From Branchiostoma floridae (Eukaryota > Chordata > Leptocardii > Amphioxiformes > Branchiostomatidae): a DNA stretch of 64,000 nt. Position 1 is the stretch's first letter, and each line of letters begins with the position of its first letter. Both the position numbers and the translations under genes were made by a program. Positions 47,902 through 61,800 of this stretch are shown in pieces. The notes below the pieces were generated by a model. That model had not been told where the DNA came from and did not search any database. It saw nothing but the letters and a program-made list of their open reading frames with translations. The stretch is from NCBI RefSeq assembly GCF_000003815.2, contig NC_049983.1:19868338-19932337 (forward strand), in the 5' to 3' direction.

Positions 47902-50900
47902 GCAGATGTTGGGGAACGTTACTTGCCTTGGAGACGAAGATCAGAACGTTTTCTGGGGTTGTATGACAGGAGTGAGTGGGTGTCAAAGCCGCCCAGCACT
48001 CTAACATCGCACCATAAAAGTTCCCGTGTACGTCGTTGAAAGGATCATTACGTTAGGAAACACTGCGTGTTATCCGTACATCACCGTAGGGATCCATTAG
48101 CGTGCCTATTCAAGTGACACGAGAGTACCGACTTCAAGGCTCTCTCCTTGGTGCTGAACAACCTTCAAATGAACCACTGAGCGTCTAAAAACCTTTCTCT
48201 GTCCCAATACATCTCTCCACGTAACGTTTAAGTATCTATCACAACTTTTCTAATTGCCTGGTTTGTAATGTTCCCTCTTGAGAAAGAAGCAATTGTAAAC
48301 TGAGCGCGAGATTTAGAGGCAATAATGTTTCAGAAATCCCTTGGATCATGATTTATGTTTTCCATACAGCAATCGATCATGGTCGCCGCAAATGCACCTC
48401 ACATGATGCCGCCATGGATATAGCTTTCTAGTACACGCTGTATATTTGGGCAGCAAGCAATAAAGACGGGCGATAAGAGTCATAAGTGCTGCAGGGCTTA
48501 GGGCCGTATATTTTATGTTGTCGCGAGGTAGTTAAAATCTATTGCTATTTTCTTTTAATACTGTAGTTTCGATTTTTGAGGACATGACATGGCAGGGCGA
48601 AATCCCGCGGGGAATCATGAGGGCTGGTTAATGTGAAATACGACAGATTTTATCACTCTTTGATTTCGTTCTTTTTATATCTATTCTGCTTATCCTTTCT
48701 TCTCTCAGCTACGATCCATTTTAGAGTGTATAATCTTTTTCAACGTCCCAATCATGCTATGATAGATAATGCACTGTTCTTTTATTCATTAAATTAAACT
48801 CCAAGACTTCTGCCTGGCTCCCTGTTAGTTTTGCGTTGTTTCGCTGTTTGTCATTGTCGCGATTTCGTGGAAAATATCATTTTTCTTCGGTTCGATCTGG
48901 ATAAGTTTGGTACTTAATATTTACCACTTTTGGCACATTGTTTTTTATCATGTAACAGTCTGTAATAGCTAGACGGTGATTTTTCTCCAGACTGCCTTAC
49001 ATAATTGGTTTATTAACAATGTCATTATTCATCAGCGTTATGATTAAGTGTGACTTCCAATGTCTAGACTACCTTTGAATAGGTGATGAACCGTAACTGC
49101 ACGGCAAAGTCATCCGCCAAGGTCAAACCGTGACCTTCAGCTTCCACAGTAATAGGACAGTGATTGTTCCGCCCGCGAAACGCGTTTACGTAGACATCTG
49201 TCATTCCCGACTTTCTTTGTAATGACGTCGGAACAAAACCTTTTTTGTTACAAAAACGGTTCCGCCTGATGTAGATAAAATATGAAAATATTCGGCCAAC
49301 ATTGCATCTTTCTTATTGTCTGTGTCTACTATAGCATCGTGGAATAAAAACGTTATTCCAAAAGCTGTGGTTAAACAGAAAGTGTACATGCATTTGAGAT
49401 AATGATGAAGTAATTAAATATGTGTAAACCATTTATAAAGAAAATACAAATAGTCTAACAGAAAAATATACGTGCGAAGTTTTAAAGTACAGACTTTATA
49501 CATTTCCCAGCAAACTTATAACGTTACAGGAAGAAGAATTGTATAAGATGAGGAACATATTCAAAAGAAACAATGAAATGGATATAGGTCAAATGACACC
49601 TTATTGTTTGAATATATCAAGCAACAATACATAATGCAATTAGATTCAGATTAACAATCTGATATGACCTTTTGTAACAAATCCATGAATAGTCTCACTG
49701 TTCATGAATTACATTTGCGTAAATCTTTACAGCGATATCACGCCCATAAATCATTTTCAGAAAGCTGTCGTCGGCTGTTATATTCTATAAAGGGGCATCA
49801 TTTGTCATTATGGCAGGTGTATAATTGGCTTTGTGTCAACGGTTATCGTCACGTGACAGTCACTCACAAAATAATCACGTGACAGGAGCACGTCACCGGA
49901 ACGTACTGCGCCTGCGCGAAAAGTATAGACCTGCTAAACCTTGCTAAACCCCCGGTTTACTAAAGGGCCGCATTTAAGAAAGTACGTGCGTATATAAGGG
50001 TAAAATCCCGTGTACGTTTTGCATGAAACCATGTCTCTAACATATACTGTGCAACAAGCGGGATTTCAATGCAACGTTGACCAAACCAAGCCCCAAAACA
50101 CCAGGGTTCGCGCAGGCGCAGTACGTTCCGGTGACGTGCTCGTGACAGGTGGTTTGCCCGACTTTGATTTGAATTCTTTAGGGTTTTCAGATCTCTTTTG
50201 ATTGACAGATATGGCGATGTTAAGATGCTCTGTCACATGTAGTGCTCGGATGTGGTGTCGGATTTAATCAATAGTAATAGACATATAGTAGTGGTGGTCA
50301 ACGTGTCATTGCATATATTACAGTTTTCTTGATGGTCCTTAATATCCTGAGTTCTCTCTGAATTCGAAATAAATGGCAATCCCCGTATTCCACAGCAGCC
50401 GTCGTAGCCCTGCTTCTCCTATTGGGCTAGTTAGTCCTTATTCTCAGTGAGTTAAAGTTGTACATGTACTTTGTTCTCAATGGTGGTGTTTCTGACTTAC
50501 GGAGAAGAGATGCTGTTTCAATTGTAAACCTGAAGTTGTCTCTTGGTCTTGTTACGTGCCTTATTACTTTCGGTTTTCGTATATGTTTAATATGTTTTTC
50601 TTCATTGTCTTGACATTGCTCAATATGGTTGTAAAGAGGTTATATAGATTAACAAAGTCTGTCTTGATTAAGTTTACAGGGCTCCCAAACCCTAGCCCTA
50701 TATGTATATACATATACGTATATGGGAGCCCCAATGATATAGCACTGATTAGGATGGCACCAAGTCTGGATGGGCCTAGCTAGGTGCTAAACGGCTTGCA
50801 AGCTTGCATAGCTAGAGGCGTTAACTATTCATCCAACACCGCAACAATATTTGCCCTAGTGATGCCTTAGTATTGCAACTAGTGTTTTGTAGTCTGTACC

Positions 50901-52284
50901 TGTTGTTGTGTCACCCAGTAATAGACTCAAAGAAACTACATAAAAGTAGTTCAAGCTTCAATCTTTTTATTGCATGAAACATCTTTATTCTATCTATCAT
51001 ACTTTTACAATGTCTCTAACGTTACCTACATCATCACTTTGTTATTGATACCCGGATCATCCATGTCAGCTATCATCATATCGAGCACCATATGAATTCT
51101 GTAGTCACTCTATTCATCTCCATGGAATGTCTGGATGACATTGTCATCCTTTTTTTGTCTCACGAAATTATTATATGTATGGATCCGGATTATTATGTAA
51201 GTTAGCTAACTACATGTTACACATGACTGGATAGCAGCATCTTAATCAACGCATCGTAGTGGGTACTCAGAATGTGCACTTTCCCTATTGGATATTGCAG
51301 TATTTTTTCTGCACGTTAAAAAGATATGTTAATGAACATTCACAACAAACAACGAGGAAATATTCACTCCACAAACAAACACAGTCACGTCACACATTGC
51401 TGATAAGTAGGATATAGGTTGCTTGGATACCTAAGCAGTTTTCTACTCTATGGATTATTTTCTAATATTATCTATACATCAAGTTATTAACACGGATTGC
51501 TAAATACAATGCTCATCGTTACCTCAATGAGATGCAAGTATGCCCATTGATAATAGGCAACCATTGACAATCTTTCCCCAGACTAGATCTCTCTCTCTCC
51601 CTCTCTCTCTATATATATACAGTGGCTTCCGCGAGTTTATTTTCTTAACTAAACCCTGGAATGACTTGTGTGCTTTAGAATTACCCTGTACCTACTTCAC
51701 TACTTGGAGTTTGTATATTGATATTCTATTGAGGTATTCACTTCAACAGTCCCTACAGGATTTCTTACTCAACGGTTCTTCAATTCGGTTTCCCGGTGTC
51801 TACTTAGCTAAGGAAGATCTTTGATACACAGCTCTACGTTTGTGCGTATAAAAACAGACAAAATTTGTGAACTTAAGTCACAAATTCGCTGCCGTCGTCA
51901 TGCCATTTTTCCAATGTTTGCCACAGTGACCGCGATGTGCCTTTTTCAAACATTTCTGATCGCTGAAATCGCGTGACATACAAAGTAATCAATCTGTCGA
52001 CACCTGGGTGCTTGCTGAGCTAAATGTTTCCTAGAATAGTCAAGCCATTCAATATGAATGAAATGGACAGGCCTTTTAGGGCCGCGCTTGAAACCATACA
52101 TTATGTATGCCGCTTTCGTGCCGCTTGGAGCATAACTTTTCCTTAATAAGGAAACCATTTCCTTTCCACTCTCCAAAGTGATATAATATTGCCATAAAAC
52201 TTGGACTGCATTTACCAATCATACGCGTGAGACATTCTAAAAATACCACATAACGATATAATCTACATACATGGCATGGAAGCC
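47902..52284. other. Intergenic region, no gene recognised
   Basis: Open frames are short and without domain signal. The notable structure is the 35-base inverted repeat at 49886-50141. A CT/TA simple repeat lies at about 51587-51620. Confidence 0.5.
49886..50141. repeat. Perfect 35-bp inverted repeat, NRF1-like motifs in each arm
   Basis: 49886-49920 and 50107-50141 are exact reverse complements, separated by 186 bases. Each arm holds GCGCCTGCGCG, close to the NRF1 consensus. The enclosed sequence has short direct repeats (ctgctaaacc, ttgctaaacc). It may be a small non-autonomous element or a promoter-like island. Confidence 0.65.
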
Positions 52285-53280
52285 TTATTCAATACTAATG
52301 TGCTTTTCCTTTCGAACGCGGAGGCTCAAAAGATAACTGGCCATGACGTCTTGGTACAGACCTAGTATTAGCCACCCCGGTGCATATTCCAGTGTTATCA
52401 GTCCCATGACGTTGAAGCGATAATGGCTATAGTCCCACGAGCAAGCTCCAAATTGGCGGAGGATGAGGCCGGCCACGAACTCCCACGTATAAGCGATGAT
52501 GAGATATAGGGCGACTCGATAACGGGTAGGCACGCCGCATTGGAGATACAGATACACGTATCCCAGCCGCTCCACCATGATGCGGCAGCTCCCGTAGATG
52601 AGAAATGACCAGATGGAGCTATAGCCCATCAGCCGCGCGTCAGGAGCTTTGGTGACGCAATCGTACAGCATGGTGAAGACCACTTCATCCAGGAAGCCGT
52701 GCATGCCGTAGAAACAAAACCGTATCCACGGAGGCAAGGGCTCCTCGCCGGCCACCACTTTCGCGGCGGCATTGTTGGTTTCTATCGATTTGTCCGTGTT
52801 TTTAGTACCTGCCTCGCCCGGGCCCTTCTTTTGTATGCAGAGTAGATAGCGGAAAAGATGGTCCTGATACAGGCCCAGCATGTACCAAAGAGGAAGGTAT
52901 TCTAGCGTTACGAGACCGAGGAAATGGTAGCGATAGTCACTATAGTCCCAGGGACAGGCGTCAAATGTCCGTAGCAGCAGTCCCAGTAGCAGCTCCCATG
53001 CGTAGACGGCCGGCACGTAGCAGCATGCCCGTAGGAGGACGGGGATGTGTCGGCGCCGGGTGTACAGCTCCGCGAATATCTTCTCGGTGACGAAGGTGCC
53101 GCACAGTCCGTAGCTGATGAACATCCACAGAGAGGTGGTCCCGTACAGGCGCAGGCCGCCAGTGGTGACCAGATTTAACAAAGCGGTGAACACCACTTCG
53201 TTCAGCACACCGTGTGCCCCGTAGAAGTACGCCCGGCTCCATAACGGGAGGGGGAATTTTAGCTCGGCCCATTGCACCAT
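52285..53280 (-). CDS. TMEM229 family protein with two tandem repeats (TMEM229A-like)
   Basis: A single uninterrupted minus-strand frame of 331 residues without introns. It contains two copies of the TMEM229 domain. Repeat 1 (about residues 10-150) includes SRAYFYGAHGVLNEVVFTAL, YGTTSLWMFISYGLCG, AVYAWELLLGLLLRTF, ACPWDYSDYRYHFLGLVTLE and the ending GLYQDHLF. Repeat 2 (about 180-325) includes IRFCFYGMHGFLDEVVFTML, GYSSIWSFLIYGSCR, AYTWEFVAGLILRQFGACSW, DYSHYRFNVMGLITLEYAPG and GLYQDVM. A hydrophilic linker (GEAGTKNTDKSIETNNAAAK) joins them. Multiple hydrophobic segments indicate a polytopic membrane protein. The two-repeat layout matches vertebrate TMEM229A; TMEM229B has one. The molecular function of the family is not established. 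Confidence 0.9.
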   Translation of the reverse strand: MVQWAELKFPLPLWSRAYFYGAHGVLNEVVFTALLNLVTTGGLRLYGTTSLWMFISYGLCGTFVTEKIFAELYTRRRHIPVLLRACCYVPAVYAWELLLGLLLRTFDACPWDYSDYRYHFLGLVTLEYLPLWYMLGLYQDHLFRYLLCIQKKGPGEAGTKNTDKSIETNNAAAKVVAGEEPLPPWIRFCFYGMHGFLDEVVFTMLYDCVTKAPDARLMGYSSIWSFLIYGSCRIMVERLGYVYLYLQCGVPTRYRVALYLIIAYTWEFVAGLILRQFGACSWDYSHYRFNVMGLITLEYAPGWLILGLYQDVMASYLLSLRVRKEKHISIE

Positions 53281-54126
53281 AATGTTCCCTCGATCAGGTG
53301 TCCTACTGTCTCAACAATTATTAAAGGGAATATAAGGCGTCCGACTTACATGTGCTTGGCATACCTGGAAACCGGCTTTTGTATGAGCAGCTGAGTGCTT
53401 TGACCGGTGGGCCGGATCCGTACAATGAGAGAGGAAAATTGCGTCCGCCGGCCAGCTGAGCCCTGGGAAGTTGACGCTTTGTCGGCTTTTTCATCTCAGG
53501 TCATTGGTTCTGCAGATATGGGTAAAACTGGTCCGACTGGCGCACCGCCTTAATATTCATTGGGCCTATTAGGTGGAAGGGGCGGGTATTTTCTAATTAT
53601 TTATGATTACCTGATTTGCAAGCGCAGCTAACACGAAATAGGTAACTTTTTTTATCAGATAGGAGGTTGATTATTTGCCATGGCTTCAAACATACACATT
53701 AACGTGGGAAAATATATGAACAATTTCCCACGCCACAAAAATGGTATCACCCGATTTATCGATGTAAAAACACCCCCATTTTCGTAGAATGGAATGTTCT
53801 GAAACAGGTGTCATAGGTTGTGCGCGTGTGGCATTGTGGGTAGAAGAACAAGTGTAATGGCGGCGCCCATGAGGAAAAAATCGTCTGAAACGTCGATTTG
53901 TCATTTTGTCTTCCTAACGTACGGTTTTGGGCAGTATTTCCCTCTGAAAATTGTACTAGGCACATCTTTCAGTGTTTCTATAAAAGTCATCTTTGCCTGC
54001 GAATTCTGACTTGAACGAAACGACGCCATTTACCGAAATACGCGCGGGAAAAAGCTGTGTTTCCCTTGACAACAAAGATCGCCAACCAAGGAACACCGTT
54101 TGTCGTATCTCTTGAATGATATCAAG
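53281..54126. promoter_or_regulatory. Intergenic 5' regions of TMEM229-like (-) and RPAP3 (+)
   Basis: The two genes are divergent, with 846 bases between start codons. Near 53829 the sequence gcattgtgggtag resembles a ZNF143/SBS-type site, followed by AATGGCGGCGCCC at about 53856. ATCAAGATGGCATC at the RPAP3 start is YY1-like. No TATA box is seen near either start. Confidence 0.4.
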
Positions 54127-55800
54127 ATGGCATCTCCCGACAAGGCATTGGAGATACAGATGCAGGTTCGGCAGAACGCATCAGAAATGCAAGATTTCCT
54201 TAAAGACCTAGACAGCTGGGAAGACGACATCAAGAAGAAAGACGAAGCGCTGAAGACACAGAAAGAGGGACATGAGCCGGTAAGTTGACCAGGGTTCTCC
54301 CCAGAGAGTGGAATAAGGGAGGCCCTCCACTATACTAGTACTCTCAGCCAGCTCCACTATACTATTTTTTCAAATTTAGTGTGTTTCTTCCCTATTTTCA
54401 TTGTTAGTTTTGCTAAGATAAATGACAATTCACAGATTTTTGTACCAAGTGGCATCACTTTTCCAGTCGGGTTTACGGAAAAGCCTGGGCCCAGCAGGCT
54501 AGCCTGCAGGCTAGCCAGGCCACCCTTTTGGGGCCCCAAGGCTATTGATGGGGTTTGACCCATAATGAATTTTTTAAAACCTAAAACTGGGTAACCGACA
54601 ATTCCAGTGCATGCAGGGTGCATTGGACAGAGGGCAACAGTTTGCACATAGAAACTCGCGGCATCTCACCCACAGACAATGGCGGCCATCTTGAATTCAG
54701 TCAAACCTCACGAGATCACGCGAGATCCCGCGATTTTAGCCCCGAGATTCAAGCAGATGCATGGTAGCAAGCATTACATACGCACCTGAATAAAGTTTCC
54801 TTTAGAATATGGCGGTCTTTCTGTGCAATAATACCTTTGAAAATGGTTTGTTTAATAATCTGAAATTTTTTGTCTACTTTTTTTCCAAACAAAGATGAAA
54901 ATGTTCTGACCACGGGCTGAGATCTGGCTGTATTAATATAGTTAAGTAGAATGTGCAACAATAATTGAGACATTAAATATTTTGTCAAATATATTTATTA
55001 TGACATGAATAAAAACAATGTACAGACATTTAATTTGAGAGGTATGATGTAATACTTAAGGTACTAGTTTAAGTTCTACTTCATGGTGGTCCTATACATG
55101 TGATCAAAAAAATAAAAATAAAAGTCACTATAGAATAGTCTTTCTACACCAACAGTTATACAATAAAAAAAGTCAATAAAACAATTGATAATCGTGAAAA
55201 ATTATCTAACAATGAGTAATAAATTGTTTTGGTTCAATTGCTAATTTGGTGGCCATTGAAATAATATTGTAATACATTATGTACAATAACATTTTATGGT
55301 CTATTTCCCTCATCAAAGGGGAAAGGCTACATGCATCAGAGGTACACTATGTTCTTAAGTTATCTTACAAATGCTACACAAATGTGGCCTATAATTCAGG
55401 ATATATCAATTGATAACATATTTTGAAACTGTTGAACTTTGTTCAGTTCAGCTACATAGTTTCCTGACTTAACAACAGAACCCTCATGCAGTGGAGGTAG
55501 AAGAGGATGCTACACCAGGGGTAGTACTACTACTACTACTGAAGTACTAGAGGCCAGCCAGTTCCCAGCTCCCTTCAACCATCAGCTGCTCTTGGGAGTC
55601 CTGTCAGGATGACAAAAAAGACTGATTAATATACTGCTCATAAACAGTATTCTAAAAATACAATGGCAACTTCTACAATTCAAGGAAGATATTACATACT
55701 ATACACATATTATGTACAATGGGATGAGGCTATATAGTCTTCAGTCTTTCTTGGAAATTAGCTGAATAACACACACAGAACCGCGAAGGAATTAAACAAT

Positions 55801-55837
<37 letters not shown>

Positions 55838-58800
55838 TTTATCAATATTGATAATCAAAGAAGTTGCAAAACTATGCAGATCTTACCTAAGTATACACAT
55901 TCTTATATTTAGAGCATAATTATCAGCCCCGCCAGTCTCCTTTTCTCTATATACCATCTATTTATTACTTGCGGCTTTCCTGGCCAATAATTTTTTTATG
56001 TCTTCAAAGCATGCAAATCATATCCATGCACTTATTAAAGCATTCTAAGAATAATATTATAGATATACATGATCATTTCTGCTCAGTTAAAGCTTCTGTG
56101 TCTGGAAATACGCCTTACTTCGAATACTTTAGGCCATGCAATAACATGCCAGGCCCCCTGGGACAGAGAGTTCAGGCACACTTTTCATGCCAAAAATTCA
56201 TGCATATTCCTCGCGAATAAAAATTTGCGGCCACGTATATCAAAAATTCCTATGTAATAACACGCCATGACATGTCTGGAACCCACAAAAAAATCCGCTA
56301 GTTCCAGAAAAAATTATGCAGTTAATTACAGACTAATTACTCCTAGACATCATTAAGATCATTAGTCATCACCTCATGGCCTTGTAAAATTTTCAAAAAT
56401 TCATATCTCACCCGAAATTCGTCCTAGAAACCTCCGGTTTTTTTCATTCGGTAGGACGTCTTCTCCATTATTGAAAAAACAGCCAGTGCGCATGTCTAAA
56501 GCCCGCTCTCTTTCCCAGATCAGTCTGCAAGCTAGGCAAGGCATTAGTTCTACCGACCCTGGGGTCGAGATTTTCCCAGGTCACGTGGTACGATAATGAG
56601 CCAAGCTTTGCTCAGATCATCATCATCATATCCAAGATGGCGGCACCGGTTGTTCTATAGCAGGTTTCTATGTGGTTTGGTCATATCTATGGGGATTAGG
56701 GTTGGTTTACTACAATGAACAATCAACATCAACTACTGTAACTCCAAGGGTTGTTAGTACATTTAACGTTACTTTTCCTTTGACTATACTGGCAGTCATT
56801 CCTACAATACTTATAGTGGCTATCAGTAATTGTCCTGCATGAGAGAAACGAATAGCACAAACAATACTAACGTTACACGTCATATTATACACCCCCCCAC
56901 ATACAATTGACACATATAAACACATACATACATTCCTACATCCATGCTCACTGACACTTGATGTTTGAGACATCTGTTTCAAATTTGATGTTTTGGCAAA
57001 CAGTCCCTATCCTGGAGGACCAACTGTTGTCTTGGGTTACCACTGACCCAGTTTTTCTACAAAGAAATTTCATGTACAAACACACAGTGACACACACACT
57101 CATACATGCATGACATCTGGTTTGAATTTGATGTTGTGAGCTATCATTTCCTGACCCATCCTAGTATTTTTTTATTTCGCCTAGTACCCTCCCCTTCAGT
57201 CTAACATTTCCAGCATTTTCTGTTGTATAATACTGTTGTAAATTTAGTTTATGATTGTTTTATTCCAGCCTTGGTTGAGTTATTCATTGCAAGCCCAGCA
57301 ATATGATCAACTGTTACCTTTCCCCATCCCAGCCCCATCCCACTCACAGCTGGGATTGTCATTGACCCAGTTTTTTTTATCAAAAAAAACTTCAGCTGCA
57401 GGCCAAACCCCATGCATAGCCTTGGGGCCCAGAAAAGGTAGTCTTTCAGGCTAGCCAGCCCAGCTCCTGGGCCCAGGCTTTTCCGTAAACCCTTTCCAGT
57501 CAGCATTGTCTGCAAAAACTTGTGAATGAGCAATGATCAAAACAATAGTAGTTTTGCCACTTCACAACAAAGGAATAACAACAGTATATTATACTGTCTT
57601 CTAGTATTTGACACCCTCTGTCATTGCAAAATGAACCCATTTTCATGAAAGTGCAGCGCATTGGTGCGGGTTATTTTTGCCAGCCACTAAAAAATTCTGG
57701 GGAGAACCCTGTTGACTGTTCTTAACATTTAAATAGATTAACAGACAATTATTCAAAATGTTAGGAATGTTGCATTTGGGAAAATGGTATGAACCTGTTC
57801 TATTTTAAGAAAAGAGTTGTTTAAATCATGTAAAGATAAGGTTATCAATTTCTTTTACCAGTGTTTGATTAGATTTATGTGACCTCCATCTTTCTCACCT
57901 CCTTCTCCCTCATCTCATCTTCTTCATCTGATTCTCCTTCATTATCTAAGTTCAATAAGTTGAAATAAGTTTGCAGGGACTCAACTTAAGGGTAGTGTGG
58001 GTAGGAAGCCTTGGTGCTGTTGTAAGGTTGTGTCTGAAACAGCTGTGATGCAATGCAATGGAAAACAACATACGTTCATCTTTCATAATGTGAGGAATTT
58101 GTTATTAGATGTTATCGCAGAAACAAGGAACACAAAACTGCTGCAAACATTTCATGATTAAGTCATTAACAGTATGATCATCCTGGTTTAAAACAAAAGA
58201 CTGTGGTTGATCCAAGGACATTATATTTACGGTCTGGAGACAGGATCGGGATTACTGACACTTCTACTATTTCATGCCAAAATGGTCACAGCCATGTTAC
58301 AATGTATAATCTAATACCACTCTTATATGCCTTTATGCATTTGAAAGGTCTTGCCACCCATAAGAAACAGAGCTGCATCCAAGAAGAAGAAAAAGAAGGT
58401 GAAGACAGAGGAGAAGAAGGAAGAGACTGGTGCCGGCCAGCAGAACGGTCAACAGAAGAAACCCAAGAGGATCAGTGGATATGACTACAGGTCCTGGGAC
58501 AAGTTTGATGTGGTACGTCTTCAGTAAAACAAAAGCAAAGAAATAAAAACAAACTATGACACATGCCTTAATCAGGTTAATGTAACTGCTTGGCTAATTG
58601 CTGATTCCAAAACCAAAATGTAAACTGTACTATATCTTAAGGATCACTGTACCATTGTGTGTTGATTTGTCATTTGTGTAGACATCAGAAAGTAAGGACT
58701 TTGGTTTCTACTTACTTCTTGGTGTGTCTGTTCCCTGACTTGTATACTAGCTAAGAGTTTTGCTTAGTGTCCATAGTTCTGTCATTTGATGGAATGTGTA

Positions 58801-61800
58801 ATGTGAAAAAGATTTGATTTAGGTAAAGTTACACCAGGAGTTAGTAAGCAGGGATTTCCTAAAATTAATTAAGGTAAGAAATCAAGAAATCTCTGTCTTT
58901 GCACTGTCCGCTGATGATAGGGATTGTGGTCATTAAAAGACCTACGTAGGAAGAGGTTCACCTGTTAGTAAATGGTTCTATAAATGAGGCATTTTCCACT
59001 ATCATGTCCATAAATCTGTTAAGAAACCACCATGTACTACAAATGTACGTTATCAATGTTGTGTTTGTAGGACCAGGAACTTGAGAAGCTAGAAGACGAG
59101 CAGAAGGAGTCATCATCAGAGTACGAGAGTGAAAGTGACAGTGAGAAGGCTCTGGAGCAGCAGAGACAGATGCAGCAGGCTCTCATGGAGAAGGACAGGG
59201 TAATCTCACCTGTAGTACTGTTGGTTCAAAATTCCAATCTAACTTATTGTCATTTGTGTTGAGATGGTTGTTTCAAATTTGTAGTTACCTGTGTGATATG
59301 AAGGTTTATGAAGGTTAGTCATTTCAATACAATTCAATTTCAACGACTTGATGAAAAATGGAGATTTACTTCCGGTTGTTTCAAGTAACATCCATCACTC
59401 TTCTTTTAGCGTCACTAGAATAAACTGACAGAACAATTCAATACAAGTACAGCTAACTAGAAAAACTGGTTGAACATTTCAATTCACTAATTCCTAAGGA
59501 TTGAGAATGATGGATGTCACTCGTAACGTATGGAATTAAATACTAAATCTCCATGTTTTATCCAGTTGTAGAGATTGAATTGTATTTGAATACCTGGTGA
59601 TTAATTTCAACTTGCCTTTTACTCTTGACAGTTGCATTTGTTATCCAGTCCATAGTGCTGTTTTGAATTAGTGATGTGTTAAGTAGGGAGGATGTCTTTT
59701 TATGTAGAAGTTTATGTTGTCACTTTTGTTTGCTATTAGGGAAATGCTTTCTTTAAGGAAGGGAAGTATGAGGAGGCCATGTCCTGCTACACAACAGGGA
59801 TGGATGCTGACCCTAAGAACGCTGTCCTGCCTGCCAACAGGGCCATGGCACTCCTCAAACTCAACAGGTGAGAATAGCACACGACACAAAAAGCTTTGTA
59901 TTTTTGTATTGTTTTACTGGTAAACTACCACAAGACATAACATGCCAGTTTTGTACAGTAGGCACAAGCTGCATAAGACCAGACTGAAAGGTTTTCTTCA
60001 CTCAAGCCAGGATGGTATTGTACTATTATTGATAAGTGTGTTAAGTGTGATAATGTTCTCCTCAAGCACAGGACCTCCAGTTTCAGGTCTGATACAAGAG
60101 GATATCAGTAACCAAAGCTTTATGAGTAAATTGGTGCAAATATGTCTTTTCCAAAAGCACAAGACGCTAGGATTTGAATCCTAACTACATGTTCCATTTA
60201 TCTATAGGTATGAAGATGCTGTGCGGGACTGTACTCTAGCCATAGACCTGGACCCAACCTACACTAAGGCCTACCATAGAAGAGCCACTGCTCGCATGGA
60301 ACTGAACAAGTTGGAGGATGCAAAAAGAGGTTGGTCCTGCACTTCCCTCTCAAATCTACAGGGGGCAATCCTACACCTTGGACTTTAAAGTCATATTTAC
60401 TGCAACTTAGTGCTGTTGTAGCATCTTTTTTAGCATCTTTTACATTTGTAAGCTGTAACATCAGTGGAAACAGAGAATTGTTGCATATTCATGTGTTATG
60501 GTTCCTAAAGCTCAATAAACTTTCTCCCTATGTGTGTGCTTTAGATTTTGAAAAGGTTTTGAGTTTGGAGCCTTCCAATAAACAAGCCCAAGCTGAACTG
60601 AGAAAAATAAAGAAGGTATGCTGTTGTTATTGTTTTTCCTGAATAGCAGGGCAAAAATGAACAATTTATGAAAAGTTGATGACTTGCACATTTTGATTTT
60701 GTTTTCTAGTAAGTTGCTGGATACATCATGAGTCATTTACAGTGAAATAATGTTGTATATCCTAAAATGAATGGAGTACTTTCATGAATTTTTCAGACTT
60801 TACAACCAGCAACCACCAATAAGTCAGAGGAAGTTGTAGAATTCAAGAAAACAAAACCACAGCCAAAGGACCCTCCTCATGTAGTCAGACCAATCAACAA
60901 AGCCATACACTTAAGGTCAAAGGTCAGTAACTTGTAGAAATGCTCTATACAATACAGACACCAAATTTTGAGAAAATTTTTGTATGATACAGCTCAACTG
61001 AAGGTATGCCATCTTTGTGACATGATATAAGAAAACTTACATTGATGATTTAATTTTATTAACACATGGTAACATGGAAGAGTTTTGGGTGTGTGCATTT
61101 AATACAGCTTTATCCTTAGTATTAGGCATTTGGAGGGTAGATTGACTTTGCTTTAAACTAGCTATGGACAAAATGGTTTCCTCTAAAAGTTCTTACAAAA
61201 TTGATATCAAAATCAGATAACATGGACATACTTTAAACATGAAGGGAAATTTTAAGGAATCAGACTAAGGGATATATGTATGCAGGTATTGATTCTTGTT
61301 TTTTTCTTTATATTTAGAAACCGCTAAGGAGACTTGTGATAGAGGAAATTGGAGGTGAAGAGGACAGGAACACTTTTCAACCATCTGCACATCTACAACA
61401 AACAGAACTGCCTTCATTTCCCTCAGAAGAAACAGCACAAAGGTCTGTTGAGAACTCTGAAAACCAAATACAGGTGGTGATGAGAAGAATGTGAGAGAAA
61501 AGTTGATACAAGAGGTTGATGCTTCTCAAAATGTGGATGTTCCACAAGTCAATGTGAATAGGTTAGTGTCATAAAATTTTGTTTGATGTCTCTTTGGGAA
61601 TGACATATTTATTGCAATGCTTTTATTCAAAAGGCAAACAAGTCTTATCTTAAGTACACGCAAGTCAAAACTAGAAAAATGTCATTAACTTTATTAAAAT
61701 GCATTGATATCTTTTAGAGCCATTTCATTCATCTACTTTACTATCATATTTTTAGAATGCTATACTGTAAGATCCATCCCTGTGGTGTTACAAAAATGCC

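Noticed and set aside
47276-48007. Long frames of 241-243 codons on both strands
   Set aside because: Almost entirely translated N from the assembly gap.
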